64,000 nt of DNA from JAVJSF01 sp040219555 (GTDB lineage Bacteria; Actinomycetota; Thermoleophilia; Miltoncostaeales; Miltoncostaeaceae). Where the stretch lies: contig JAVJSF010000013.1 in the NCBI GenBank assembly GCA_040219555.1, forward strand, positions 62,001 through 126,000, written 5' to 3'. The notes under the pieces were generated by a model. That model was given only the letters and a program-made list of their open reading frames with translations, was not told where the DNA came from and made no database searches. Position numbers and translations under genes: made by a program. Positions 52,702 to 61,224 of the stretch are shown piece after piece; positions within the stretch are counted from its first letter, which is position 1, and every line of letters begins with the position of its first letter.

Positions 52702-53744
52702 GCGGTCCTCCCGCGTCGGTCGCCCGTGGCCAGAAGCCACAGAAGGTACGGGGCCCCGACGGCCCCGGTGATGACTCCGGCCGGTACCTGGATGTCGCCG
52801 GGCAGCAGGTGGCGCCCGGCCAGGTCCGCCGCGGCGACCACCACCGCGCCCACCAGCGCGGCCGGAGCCAGCGCCATGCCGCCGCCGGCGATGCGGCGGG
52901 CGATCGGCGCCGCCATGAATGCGACGAACGCCACCGGGCCCGCGGCGGCCACGCCGACTGCCGCCAGAGCGACGGCAATAGCGATGATGCCCGCGCGGGC
53001 CCGGTGGGCGTGGACGCCCAGACCGGTCGCGGCGTCGTCACCGAACTGGAGCACCCGCAGCGCCGGCGCACGCGTGAGGGCGATGGGGATCAGGACCGCG
53101 AGCGCGGCAGCCAGCACCACGATCTCGTCCCAGCGCGCCGACCCGACGCTCCCCACCAGCCAGACCCAGGCGGACTGGGCGTCGCGCACGTCCGCGCGCG
53201 TCAGCATGTAGCCCAGCGCGGCCTGACCCATGAACGCCACCGCGATCCCGATCAGGACGAAGCGCTGCCCGGTGACCCCGTCGCGCCAGGCGAGCAGGTG
53301 GATGGCGGCAGCGGCGATCAGGGCTCCCGCCAGCGCGGCGCCGGACACCGCCAGGCCGCCCCAGCCCAGGACCAGCAGCCCGGTGACGGCGCCCACCGAG
53401 GCCCCTTGTGTGATCCCGATGATGTCCGGGCTGGCCAGTGGGTTGTCGAGCAGGGCCTGCATGAGCGCCCCCGCCAATCCCAGCGCGGCACCCACCAGGA
53501 CGGCCATCGCGACGCGCGGCAGGCGGACATCCAGCACCACGAACTGCTCGGCGCGCGAGCCGCCGCCCAGCAGCGTCTCCACCACGCCGGGTACGGCCAG
53601 GGGGTAGCCGCCCAGGCAGACGGCGGCGACCACGGTGGCGAGGGTGAGCCCCCCGAGCGCCGCCGTGGCCGTGGCGCGCCGGCGCCTCCCACCCGGCCCG
53701 ACCGGGCGCACCGCGCCGTCGACGCCGGCGCCGCCCGGGCTCAC
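52698..53744 (-). CDS. Iron-siderophore ABC transporter permease (FecCD family)
   Basis: The 348-residue polytopic protein belongs to the FecCD/BtuC family: RLPRVAMAVLVGAALGLAGALMQ, NPLASPDIIGITQGAS, and the C-terminal GPVAFVAFMAAPIARRI and LPGDIQVPAGVITGAVGAPYL. It pairs with the second permease to form the membrane channel. The GTG at 53744 overlaps the upstream stop (GTGA); the very long frame upstream is a shadow of the neighbouring genes. Confidence 0.93.
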   Translation of the reverse strand: MSPGGAGVDGAVRPVGPGGRRRRATATAALGGLTLATVVAAVCLGGYPLAVPGVVETLLGGGSRAEQFVVLDVRLPRVAMAVLVGAALGLAGALMQALLDNPLASPDIIGITQGASVGAVTGLLVLGWGGLAVSGAALAGALIAAAAIHLLAWRDGVTGQRFVLIGIAVAFMGQAALGYMLTRADVRDAQSAWVWLVGSVGSARWDEIVVLAAALAVLIPIALTRAPALRVLQFGDDAATGLGVHAHRARAGIIAIAVALAAVGVAAAGPVAFVAFMAAPIARRIAGGGMALAPAALVGAVVVAAADLAGRHLLPGDIQVPAGVITGAVGAPYLLWLLATGDRRGRTA

Positions 53745-54826
53745 GCCCGGCTCCAGCGCCCGTGGCGGACCAGGGCGATCAGGGCCGGCGCGCCCAGGAA
53801 CGCCACCACCAGGCCCGCCTCGATCTCGGCGGGCCGCGCGATCACCCGTCCGAGCACGTCCGCAAGCACCAGCAGGATCGCCCCGAGAGGGATGCTGTAG
53901 GCCAGCACCCAGCGCTCGTCGGGGCCGGTGATGCGCCGTGCGATGTGCGACACCACGAGGCCGACGAACACGATCGGGCCGGCCAGGGCGGTGGCCGCCC
54001 CGCAGAGGACGATCACCGCCAGGCCTGCGCCGGCGCGCACGCGCGCGGGGCGCAGCCCGAGGGCGCGCGCGGCGTCGTCGCCCAGGGCGAGGGTGTTCAG
54101 GGCGCCGCCCAGCAGCAGGGCCAGGACCGCCCCGGCCAGCAGCAGCGGGCCGAGCGCCAGCAGGGCGCCGGCCTCGCGCCCGGCCAGCGACCCGACCACC
54201 CACAGGCGGTATCGCTCCAGGGTCTCCAGATCGCGCAGCAGCACGACGCTGATGAGGGAGGTCGCGGCCGCCGTGACCGCGGCCCCCACCAGGGCGAGGC
54301 GCACCGGCACCTCGCCCTCGCGCCCGCGCGCGCCGATGGCGTAGACGAGCACCGCGGCGGCCGCGGCGCCTGCCATGGCGAACACGACGTAGCCCCCCGG
54401 CGCCGCCACGCCGAACCACGTGATGGCCACAACCACCGCCAGGGAGGCGCCGGCGTTGACGCCCAGCAGCCCGGGGTCGGCGATCGGATTCCGCGTCAGG
54501 GCCTGGGCCAGGGCGCCGGCGATTCCGAGGGCGGCACCCGCGGCCAGGCCCAGCAGCGTGCGCGGGGCCCGCAGCTCCCGCACCACCACGTGGTCGGTAA
54601 GGCCGGCCTCGGGCCACCACAGGGCCTGCCAGACGTCGCCGGGCCCGATGGAGCGGGCTCCCACGGCCAGCCCCAGCACCGCCGCCACGAGGACGGCGAT
54701 GCCGAGTACGGCCAGCCCTGCCCACAGCGCCGCGACCGGCCGGCGCGCGGCGCGCGCGGATCCGCGGGGGCGGGCCGTCGCGCCGGTGGCGCCGGCCCCG
54801 ACGGTGGCGGGCGGGGCGGTGCTCAC
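53741..54826 (-). CDS. Iron-siderophore ABC transporter permease (FecCD family)
   Basis: The 361-residue polytopic protein is the partner permease: RAPRTLLGLAAGAALGIAGALAQ, NPIADPGLLGVNAGAS, and GPIVFVGLVVSHIARRITG. A cytoplasmic Ala/Thr-rich N-terminus of about 30 residues precedes the first membrane segment. It starts three bases after the stop of the binding protein gene, so the five-gene operon is continuous. Confidence 0.93.
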   Translation of the reverse strand: MSTAPPATVGAGATGATARPRGSARAARRPVAALWAGLAVLGIAVLVAAVLGLAVGARSIGPGDVWQALWWPEAGLTDHVVVRELRAPRTLLGLAAGAALGIAGALAQALTRNPIADPGLLGVNAGASLAVVVAITWFGVAAPGGYVVFAMAGAAAAAVLVYAIGARGREGEVPVRLALVGAAVTAAATSLISVVLLRDLETLERYRLWVVGSLAGREAGALLALGPLLLAGAVLALLLGGALNTLALGDDAARALGLRPARVRAGAGLAVIVLCGAATALAGPIVFVGLVVSHIARRITGPDERWVLAYSIPLGAILLVLADVLGRVIARPAEIEAGLVVAFLGAPALIALVRHGRWSRA

Positions 54827-54829
54827 GCG

Positions 54830-55864
54830 CTAGGAGGCGTCGGCTGCCCGCGCCGCGCCCGAGAGCAACTCCACGTACTCGTCGAGTCCCCAGGTGAGCG
54901 ACAGCGCCGTGGGCGGGGAGACCGCCGCGATGAATTCCGTGCCGACCACCTCGGCCACCGCGCCGCGGCGCACCTGATCCATGGTGCGCCCGTGCGCGGA
55001 GGAGAGGAACTCCCGCGATAGTTCCTCGCTGTCGGCGAAGCTCACCAGGATGTCGCTCTCGATCCCGTCGACCTCCTCCTGGGACAGGGTGTAGAAGAAG
55101 GTCGAGTCGCCGTTGGCCAGTTCCTCCACGCTCGGGTCGCTGACCAGGCCGAGCGCCTCGGTGGCCTCCACCCGGGCGTCGGCCGGGCGGTACACGTAGA
55201 ACGTGCCGGCCGAGTCCCACACCATGGCCACGCTCTTGCCCTCGAGCTCGGGGTGCTCGGCGGCCTGGGCGGCCAGGCGCGCGTCGATGTCGGCCAGCAG
55301 GGCCTCGGCGTCGGCCTCCCGGCCGAGCGCGGTGCCGACGATGCGGATGGTCTCGCGCCATGGGGTGGCCCAGGCCTCCTCCGGATAGGCCACGGTGGGC
55401 GCGATCTCGCTCAGCAGGTCGTACTGCTCCCGGGTGACCCCCGAGTAGGGCGCCAGGATCAGGTCCGGCTCGGCCGCCGCGATCTCCTCGTACGGAGGCT
55501 CCTCGCCCGAGTCGGGCAGGACCGCCGGCATCGGGTCCCCGCTGCTGGTGAGCGCCTCGCGGATCCAGGGCAGCACGCCCTCCTCATCGCCCCCGTACGA
55601 CTGGAACGGGATCGCCACCGGCGTCACCCCGAGCGCGATGGCCGCGTCGGCGCTGGCCCAGCCCCACGCCACGACGCGCTCGGGCTCGCCCTCGATCACC
55701 GTCTCGCCGAAGGCGTGCGCGATCGTCACGGGGCCCGCGGTGCTCCCGGTGGCCGCGCCCGTGGCCGTTCCGGCCCCCTCGTCGTCCCCGCCGCACCCGG
55801 CGAGCAGTGTTCCCACCGCCAGCGCCGCGACCAGCGCGCCCCACCATGACCGTCTGCGCACCAT
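54830..55864 (-). CDS. Iron-siderophore substrate-binding lipoprotein
   Basis: The 344-residue protein has a lipoprotein signal with lipobox LLAGC followed by GGDDEG, and a class III periplasmic-binding fold: VTIAHAFGETVIEGEPERVVAWGW, LDLILAPYSGVTREQYDLL-type beta-alpha elements, and AWATPWRETIRIVG. It would capture Fe-siderophore and deliver it to the permeases. The ATG at 55864 is the first gene of the operon and follows a candidate operator. Confidence 0.93.
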   Translation of the reverse strand: MVRRRSWWGALVAALAVGTLLAGCGGDDEGAGTATGAATGSTAGPVTIAHAFGETVIEGEPERVVAWGWASADAAIALGVTPVAIPFQSYGGDEEGVLPWIREALTSSGDPMPAVLPDSGEEPPYEEIAAAEPDLILAPYSGVTREQYDLLSEIAPTVAYPEEAWATPWRETIRIVGTALGREADAEALLADIDARLAAQAAEHPELEGKSVAMVWDSAGTFYVYRPADARVEATEALGLVSDPSVEELANGDSTFFYTLSQEEVDGIESDILVSFADSEELSREFLSSAHGRTMDQVRRGAVAEVVGTEFIAAVSPPTALSLTWGLDEYVELLSGAARAADAS

Positions 55865-55874
55865 CTGAGCACCC

Positions 55875-55905
55875 CCTTAGTCCAGGACTTAGGCGCGCCA
55901 CACTA
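55875..55905 (-). promoter_or_regulatory. Candidate promoter -10 and operator of the siderophore operon
   Basis: On the minus strand TAGTGT (55905-55900) is a plausible -10 element. Seven bases further is a 19-base inverted repeat, CCTTAGTCCAGGACTTAGG on the plus strand (55875-55893, one mismatched pair). It covers the expected transcription start, a place where a repressor would act. It does not match the DtxR/IdeR consensus. Confidence 0.45.
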
Positions 55906-56074
55906 CACAGATAAGGAAACGACCGCTAGAGAAATATGGCGGGTCGCGACGTCCATCCCGCGGGTGGCCCCGCGGCCGGCCATGCTGCGGCTCCGGGCCG
56001 CCCGACGGAGTCCTCGAGCCGGGCCCCGGTCCTGCTGTGCCCGCCGCGACGCCGGCGCCGGCGTCGCGGCCCGG

Positions 56075-57202
56075 TCAGATGCGGCCGGCGGGCAGGCGGG
56101 TGGGGGAGAAGGGCGCGGCGTCCAGCGAGTGCGAGGCGCCGTCCAGGATCATCTCGGCCACCATGCGCCCGGTCGCGGGCGCGTTGAGGATGCCCCACGA
56201 GGCATGGCCGGTGGCGATGTACGCGCCCGGGGCGTCGGGTACCGGGCCGATCAGGGGCACCCCGTCGACGGTCAGCGGGCGGTAGCAGGCCGATGTGCCC
56301 GCCAACCGGGCCCGGCCGAGCCGGCTGGAGTGCAGGCCGGCCACCCGGTGCAGTTCGGCCACGGCATCCTCGGACGGGGCGATATGCGCCGGGTCGTCGG
56401 GGAGGGGTCCGTGCTCGGGGTGCCCGGAGACATAGACGGTCCCGTCGCTGCGCGGATAGATCTCGATCGTGCTCCGCTGCCCGGTGGCGGCGATGAACTC
56501 GCTGAAGACCGCCTGGGGCGGCGCCTCGGCCGACAGGACCACGCTGGCGCTCTTGGTGCCGAACACCTGCGGGAGGGCCAGCCAGCGCTGGGCCCGGTCG
56601 GTCCACGGCCCGAGCGCCAGCACCACGACGTCGGCGGGGTGGGTGCGGCCGTCCACGACCACGCCGGCCACCGCGCCGCCGGGTCCCTTCAGGTCCAGGC
56701 CCTCCACCACCCCGGTGACGCTCTGCGCGCCGGCGGCCACGGCCTCCTCCATCAGCGCTGTCGTGAACAGCCGCGGGGTCACCTGCGCGGTCGTCCCGGG
56801 TCCGCCGATCACCTCGTGGGCCACGGCGCGCCCGTCGAGCCACTCCGGGTTGGGCAGCCGCCGGTACCGCTCGAGGTCGCCCTCGTCGGCGGCCGCCGTC
56901 ATCAGCGCGTCCATGTCCCGGTAGCCCAGGCGCTCGGCGCCGATGCTCGTCGCCAACTCGCGATGGAGGGCGAAGCTGGCGCGCGCCAGGTCGTCCAGGG
57001 GGTTGCCCGCGTTCCAGTCGAGGGCCAGGAAGCCTGCGGCGCGGCCCGATGCCGCGGCGGCCGGCCCGCCGCGGTCCACCACCAGAGGGGCGGCTCCGCG
57101 GCGCGTCAGGAAGTAGGCCACCGACGCGCCCACCGCCCCGGCGCCGCAGACCACGATCCGTGGCGCCGCTTCCCGGGTGGTGCCGTGCCCGGCGGCGCTC
57201 AG
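56075..57202 (-). CDS. FAD-dependent amino-acid oxidase-type oxidoreductase
   Basis: The protein of about 375 residues belongs to the DAO family: the dinucleotide-binding motif RIVVCGAGAVGASVAYFL at the start, ERYRRLPNPEWLDG, VVLALGPWTDR, and the C-terminal FAD motif GAYIATGHASWGILNAPATGR. The substrate is probably an amine or amino acid. No ATG lies near the conserved start. A CTG at 57202 overlaps the stop of the upstream gene as CTGA, like the ATGA/GTGA/TTGA overlaps elsewhere here; GTG 57154 is a second choice but would trim the first beta strand. Confidence 0.85.
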   Translation of the reverse strand: MSAAGHGTTREAAPRIVVCGAGAVGASVAYFLTRRGAAPLVVDRGGPAAAASGRAAGFLALDWNAGNPLDDLARASFALHRELATSIGAERLGYRDMDALMTAAADEGDLERYRRLPNPEWLDGRAVAHEVIGGPGTTAQVTPRLFTTALMEEAVAAGAQSVTGVVEGLDLKGPGGAVAGVVVDGRTHPADVVVLALGPWTDRAQRWLALPQVFGTKSASVVLSAEAPPQAVFSEFIAATGQRSTIEIYPRSDGTVYVSGHPEHGPLPDDPAHIAPSEDAVAELHRVAGLHSSRLGRARLAGTSACYRPLTVDGVPLIGPVPDAPGAYIATGHASWGILNAPATGRMVAEMILDGASHSLDAAPFSPTRLPAGRI

Positions 57203-59052
57203 GGCTGGACCGGCCCCTCGGCCGTGTCGGTGTCGGGGACGATGGCCTCGTCGCCCGGCTGCGAGGACGCGGCGCCCGTCGGCTCGGCCGAGGCCGTGCC
57301 CGCCGCGGCCGACGAGGCCTCGGGCTCGTAGCCATCGGTGGTGTAGGTCACCAGGGCGTCCCACATGATCCACTCGTCGATGCCCAGATCGCGCGCGGCC
57401 TCGATCTGCGCACGCACCTCCTCGGGCCCGTACTCCACGCCCAGGCTGAAGTCCTGCAACCACGGCACCAGGCGCGCGCCCGTGCCCTCGGTCTGCTCCT
57501 GGAAGTCGCGCAGCGACTCGCGCACGATGTCGTACGGCTGCGCGTCGGGGTGCTCCACGCCGTAGCTGCCGCGCCCCCAGTGGGACGGATAGATCATGGG
57601 GGCGATGTAGTCGACCACGCGGGCGAGGGCCGGCACGTCCTGGGCGATGTCGCGCGGATTCCTGGCGGCGACACCGAACACCGAGATGCCGATGAAGGCC
57701 CCGGTGTCCTGGAGTTCCACGTCGGCCTCGCGGAAGAACTGGACGACGTTCTCCGAGGCGCTCCCGCGCATCTCGGGGAAGCGCATGGTGTCGATCGGAC
57801 CGTCGGGCCGGCGGGCGTAGTCGTAGAGGATGTCGTCCACGCCGGCCTCGGCCGCCTCGCGCGCGATTGCGATGTTGTACTCGCGCACCTCCGGGTGGGC
57901 GAAGTTCGTGAACCCGCCGTAGCCCTGGTAGCGGCCGCCGTCGGGGCTCTGGATGACCTGGTCGCGCATCCCGTTCGACCAGGCGTATTCCGCGTGGATC
58001 GGGTCGCGGAAGGCGACGATGCGGCCGATCACGCGTCCGCCGAGGTCGTGGATCTGCTGGACGGCCTCGGCCAGCTCGTACTCGGGCTTCACGGCGCCGA
58101 TCTGGCGGGCGAAGGCGAGCTCCGAGTTGTAGCCGACCACCCCGGCCTCATCCTTGAGGTCGAGTTCGATGGTGTTGATGCGACCCTCGCGCAGCATCTG
58201 CAGCACCGGCTCGCGCAGCGAGTCGACACGCCACGAGATGGCGGTCATGTGGACGGCACGGGTGGGAGCCAGCGGCGCGCGGGGTGCCACCGGGACGGCG
58301 GTGCGCACGCCCCGCACGTTGCCGGCGCGGTCCATGGCGGTCACCAGCACCGGGGCGGCGGGCGGCTCGGGAAAGGTGTGGCTGAAGGTGCCGTCGGCGG
58401 CGACCGCCACCGGGCGGTCGGCCACGCGGACGGTGGCGGCCTCGTCGACGCGGCCGCTGACCGACGCCGGCGCGTCGCGGACGAACCGGGTGGGCGGATC
58501 GGCGATCTCGATCCGGGGGCGCGTGGTGTCGACCGTGAAGGTCCACTCGCGCTGCATGCGGCTCCAGGTCACGAACGGCTGGTCGATCTCGAACCGCAGC
58601 GTGTGGGTGCCCTCGGTGAGGTCCTCCGGGCGATAGATCAGTTCCCCGTCCTGGATGTACGCCTCCGGGAGCACGTCCGCGCCGTCGTACTCGAGGGTCG
58701 CGGTGCTCATCAGGCTGGGGAGGTCCGCCTCGATGCGGAACACCAGGTCGTCGGCGTCCTCGGAGTTGATCACCGCCCCCGATGCGGGTGCCGTCGTGGA
58801 CAGCTGCAGGCCGGCATCATGCGTCGCGAAGCCGCAGACCAGCCCGAACAGGAGGGCGCCGAACGCGGCCAGCGCGTATCGCGCGCGGCGGGAGCGGCGA
58901 GGTCGCGACGGCGGCCCGGACGGGGCTTTCGCCACGTCCTCGGGGCGCGCGTCAGGTCCTCGTCCCGGGGGATCGAGGACCGCTGTGCCGTATTGATCGC
59001 CGCCGTCCGAGGACACCTCGGAGGCGCGATCCGGCCAACGGTCGCGAGGCAT
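57199..59052 (-). CDS. Membrane-anchored putative glycoside hydrolase (DUF4015-like)
   Basis: The 617-residue protein has a cytoplasmic N-terminus with a basic cluster (PSRPRRSRRARY), one membrane segment (about 58-75), two Ig-like or beta-sandwich regions (about 85-270), a TIM-barrel domain like DUF4015 putative glycoside hydrolases (about 275-585; AVHMTAISWRVDS, NTIELDLKDEAGVVGYNS, DILYDYARRPDG, IAPMIYPSHWG), and a Thr/Ala/Glu-rich C-terminal tail. The ATG at 59052 has TAGTCT eight bases upstream, favouring it over 59088. The stop overlaps the next gene. Confidence 0.85.
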   Translation of the reverse strand: MPRDRWPDRASEVSSDGGDQYGTAVLDPPGRGPDARPEDVAKAPSGPPSRPRRSRRARYALAAFGALLFGLVCGFATHDAGLQLSTTAPASGAVINSEDADDLVFRIEADLPSLMSTATLEYDGADVLPEAYIQDGELIYRPEDLTEGTHTLRFEIDQPFVTWSRMQREWTFTVDTTRPRIEIADPPTRFVRDAPASVSGRVDEAATVRVADRPVAVAADGTFSHTFPEPPAAPVLVTAMDRAGNVRGVRTAVPVAPRAPLAPTRAVHMTAISWRVDSLREPVLQMLREGRINTIELDLKDEAGVVGYNSELAFARQIGAVKPEYELAEAVQQIHDLGGRVIGRIVAFRDPIHAEYAWSNGMRDQVIQSPDGGRYQGYGGFTNFAHPEVREYNIAIAREAAEAGVDDILYDYARRPDGPIDTMRFPEMRGSASENVVQFFREADVELQDTGAFIGISVFGVAARNPRDIAQDVPALARVVDYIAPMIYPSHWGRGSYGVEHPDAQPYDIVRESLRDFQEQTEGTGARLVPWLQDFSLGVEYGPEEVRAQIEAARDLGIDEWIMWDALVTYTTDGYEPEASSAAAGTASAEPTGAASSQPGDEAIVPDTDTAEGPVQP

Positions 59053-59060
59053 GGGTTCGC

Positions 59061-59066
59061 AGACTA
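59061..59066 (-). promoter_or_regulatory. -10 element of the glycoside hydrolase gene, leaderless type
   Basis: TAGTCT on the minus strand ends eight bases before the ATG at 59052. Confidence 0.5.
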
Positions 59067-59148
59067 CCCGAGCGGTTCCGCCGGGCACAATTACCTCGCC
59101 GTGGTGTCACATCGGCGATTCTGGCGATACGGGCGTCCGGGGCGGTGC

Positions 59149-59168
59149 TCGCGCGCGCACGCGCGCGA
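59149..59168 (-). terminator. CG-repeat hairpin after the small membrane-protein operon
   Basis: TCGCGCGCG and CGCGCGCGA pair around two bases four bases after the stop of the 187-residue protein gene. The alternating CG tract could also adopt Z-DNA. Confidence 0.45.
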
Positions 59169-59172
59169 CCGA

Positions 59173-59736
59173 CTAGAAGTTGCGCTCGGGCGAGCCGCGA
59201 TCCTCGGCGGTCTGGGGTTCGGCGTCCTCGGCGCTGTAGCCCTGGCCGTTCCGGAGGGGCGAGAGCGTGGAGAACTGGCCGGCCAGCGACCAGAGCCCCG
59301 ACAGCAGTGCATCCCCGGCGATGACCGGCCAGCGCCACACCAGGGTGTAGGCGACGTACCAGCCCGGGCCCAGTTCGCGCGCGCGCACGGCCCGGGTGGC
59401 GGGGCCGCCGGCGGTGCTGACCGAGCCCCCGTTGACGATCACGTAGGTCGAGCCCGCGGGGCCGTCGATCCGCTCGTAGGGCTGGCGCGCGGGCGCGCGC
59501 TTGCGCGCGCGGCGGTCGTGCTCGCCTCTGAGCCATCCCAAGCCGAACGGGGCGCTGAGCGTCAGGCCGGCGACGCACAGCACGACGATGAGCCGGCCGA
59601 AGCCGACCTCGATGAGATCCCCCGAGATCCAGTCGACCGCGAGTGCGAGCGCTGCCGCGCCGAGCATGAACGCCCCGCCGCGCCAGGCCGCGGTCTTGTC
59701 CCAGGGCCCGGGGGGGAGGTGGCGCCGTCCGCTCAC
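59173..59736 (-). CDS. Membrane protein of unknown function (two to three TM segments)
   Basis: The 187-residue protein has two clear membrane segments near residues 20-37 and 44-62, a basic stretch (RRARKRAPARQ), a soluble loop with STYVIVNGGSVSTAGG, a Trp-rich hydrophobic segment around 128-155 and an acidic tail. I do not recognise it. The GTG start at 59736 overlaps the stop of the 57-residue gene upstream (GTGA), so the two form an operon ended by a hairpin. Confidence 0.7.
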   Translation of the reverse strand: MSGRRHLPPGPWDKTAAWRGGAFMLGAAALALAVDWISGDLIEVGFGRLIVVLCVAGLTLSAPFGLGWLRGEHDRRARKRAPARQPYERIDGPAGSTYVIVNGGSVSTAGGPATRAVRARELGPGWYVAYTLVWRWPVIAGDALLSGLWSLAGQFSTLSPLRNGQGYSAEDAEPQTAEDRGSPERNF

Positions 59737-59906
59737 GGTCGGCCGGTGCTCACCGTCACGGTCTCGCGGTTGTCGATGGAGAGGCCCGTGCCCGAGCTGT
59801 ACATGCACCCGACTCCGCGCAGGCAGAACGCCCCGCCCACCGTGCCGCTGGTGACCAGCAGGACGACGATCACGATGATTCCGATGATGACTGCGATGCT
59901 CTTCAT
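59733..59906 (-). CDS. 57-residue single-TM protein
   Basis: The product starts MKSIAVIIGIIVIVVLLVTS, one long hydrophobic helix, then GGAFCLRGVGCMYSSGTG with two cysteines and a Thr/Val-rich end. It could be a small membrane protein or an exported peptide. No family is known to me. The short overlap with the next gene supports translation. Confidence 0.6.
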   Translation of the reverse strand: MKSIAVIIGIIVIVVLLVTSGTVGGAFCLRGVGCMYSSGTGLSIDNRETVTVSTGRP

Positions 59907-60008
59907 GTTGGGGGGCGTTTTCGTCCCCGGGGGCGCCACTCCTTCACCGGATGCGGCCGACCGGGCGATCCGGCCCCGAGCCCTCCGCGCGCCGGCCCCC
60001 TCGTCTGG

Positions 60009-60014
60009 CACGAT
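60009..60014 (+). promoter_or_regulatory. -10 element of the 44-residue protein gene, leaderless type
   Basis: CACGAT ends six bases before the ATG at 60021. Confidence 0.35.
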
Positions 60015-60020
60015 CGCGCC

Positions 60021-60155
60021 ATGACCGACGGCCCCACCGAGCGCCCGCGCCGGCGCAGCGACCCCGCGTGGGTCTGGTACGCGCTCGCCGGCGCGGCCCT
60101 CGCGCTGCTGGCCCTGCTGCACATCACGGGTGTCCTGGACCGGCTGGGGCCCTGA
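60021..60155 (+). CDS. 44-residue single-TM microprotein
   Basis: The frame encodes a basic N-terminus (TERPRRRSDPA), one hydrophobic helix beginning WVWYALAGAALALLALLHI, and a short tail ending DRLGP. It is not overlapped by another real gene. CACGAT six bases before the ATG matches the leaderless pattern of its neighbours, and a hairpin follows the stop, so it looks like a complete small transcription unit. Function unknown. Confidence 0.55.
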   Translation: MTDGPTERPRRRSDPAWVWYALAGAALALLALLHITGVLDRLGP

Positions 60156-60167
60156 GTCCCGTGCGCC

Positions 60168-60204
60168 GCCGGCCCGGCCGCGCGCGGCGCGGATCCGGGC
60201 CGGC
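60168..60204. terminator. Hairpin between convergent small gene and rhodanese gene
   Basis: GCCGGCCCG (60168-60176) and CGGGCCGGC (60196-60204) pair perfectly, with a further GC-rich inner palindrome, between the stop of the 44-residue gene and that of the sulfurtransferase gene. Confidence 0.5.
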
Positions 60205-60212
60205 GGGCGCGA

Positions 60213-61061
60213 TCACTCCTCGCCGAGCGCCACCGGCACGCCCACCAGGCTGCCGTACTCGGTCCACGAGCCGTCGTAGTTGCGGACCCGCTCGTAGCCC
60301 AGCAGCTCGTGCAGCACGAACCACGAGTGGCTGGAGCGCTCGCCGATGCGGCAGTACGCGATCACGTCCTTGTCCCGCGTCACGCCCTTGGCGGCGTACA
60401 GCTCGGCGAGTTCCTCGTCGCTCTTGAACGTGCCGTCCTCGCGGGCGACGCTGGCCCACGGGATGTTGGCGGCCCCGGGGATGTGGCCCGGCACCTGCGA
60501 CTGCTCCTGGGGCAGGTGCGGCGGCGCGAGTACCTCGCCGGTGTACTCGGCCGGGCTGCGCACGTCCACGAAGGCGTTGCCGCCGCCGCCGACGTGGGTG
60601 AGCACGTCCTCGCGGAAGGCGCGGAGGCTCTCGCGGGTCCCCGCGGGCGCGCCCGGGTCGGCGGGGGTGACCGACGGCGCGTCGGTCACCAGTTCGCGCC
60701 CCTCCAGCTCCCACTTCTTGCGCCCGCCGTCCACCAGCACCACGCGGTCGAAGCCGCGGTAGCGGAGCACCCAGTAGGCGTAGGCCGCGAACCAGTTGTT
60801 GTTGCCGCCGTAGAGGACGACCGTCGTGTCCGGTCCCACTCCGGCCGCGCCCAGCAGGGCGCGCACGCCGTCCTCGTCGATGAACTCGCGCAGCGGGTGC
60901 TTGTGCAGGTCCTCCCGCCAGTGCCATCCGACGGCGTTGCGGATGTGCCCCTGGGCGTATGCCTCGGTGTCCTCGTCGACCTCGACGATCCGGATCGACG
61001 GGTCGTCCAGGTGCTCGGCGACCCAGTCCGTGCTCACCAGCACGCTGTCGCGTCTGCTCAT
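60213..61061 (-). CDS. sseA: Two-domain thiosulfate/3-mercaptopyruvate sulfurtransferase (rhodanese)
   Basis: The 282-residue protein has two rhodanese domains: an inactive N-terminal one (VLVSTDWVAEHL, then NAVGWHWREDLHK and VLYGGNNNWFAAYAYW) and a C-terminal one with NAFVDVRSPAEYTGE and the active-site loop AYCRIGERSSHSWFVL, Cys in CRIGERS. It transfers sulfur to cyanide or thiols. ATG 61061 with GGGGGA upstream is preferred over 61097. A promoter with TACCGT lies upstream in the divergent region. Confidence 0.93.
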   Translation of the reverse strand: MSRRDSVLVSTDWVAEHLDDPSIRIVEVDEDTEAYAQGHIRNAVGWHWREDLHKHPLREFIDEDGVRALLGAAGVGPDTTVVLYGGNNNWFAAYAYWVLRYRGFDRVVLVDGGRKKWELEGRELVTDAPSVTPADPGAPAGTRESLRAFREDVLTHVGGGGNAFVDVRSPAEYTGEVLAPPHLPQEQSQVPGHIPGAANIPWASVAREDGTFKSDEELAELYAAKGVTRDKDVIAYCRIGERSSHSWFVLHELLGYERVRNYDGSWTEYGSLVGVPVALGEE

Positions 61062-61107
61062 GCGTTCATCCCCCGGGTGGAGTCGGTCGGTGACCACCGC
61101 TCAAATG

Positions 61108-61135
61108 ACGGTAAAGCCAATGAGTTTAGGAACAA
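61108..61135 (-). promoter_or_regulatory. Promoter of the rhodanese gene
   Basis: On the minus strand TTGTTC (61135-61130) and TACCGT (61113-61108) are spaced by 16 bases in the most AT-rich part of this spacer. The start would give a leader of about 40 bases with a GGGGGA ribosome binding site. Confidence 0.5.
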
Positions 61136-61210
61136 TAGCGCCCGCGTGCGGGGGTGGGCCGTCCGTCACCGATGGGTCCACCGTCATCCCGTCGCGACGC
61201 GACCCCCTGT

Positions 61211-61216
61211 TACCAT
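61211..61216 (+). promoter_or_regulatory. -10 element of ccmE, leaderless type
   Basis: TACCAT ends eight bases before the ccmE ATG at 61225. Confidence 0.45.
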
Positions 61217-61224
61217 CGATCCCG

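Noticed and set aside
53755..55361. Minus-strand open frame continuing far upstream of the second FecCD permease
   Set aside because: The extension runs out of phase through the other permease and binding-protein genes and is Arg/Gly-rich; the true start is the GTG at 53744.
55875..55893. Classical DtxR/IdeR or Fur box at the siderophore operon
   Set aside because: The inverted repeat has the right length but CCTTAGTCCAGGACTTAGG does not match either consensus.
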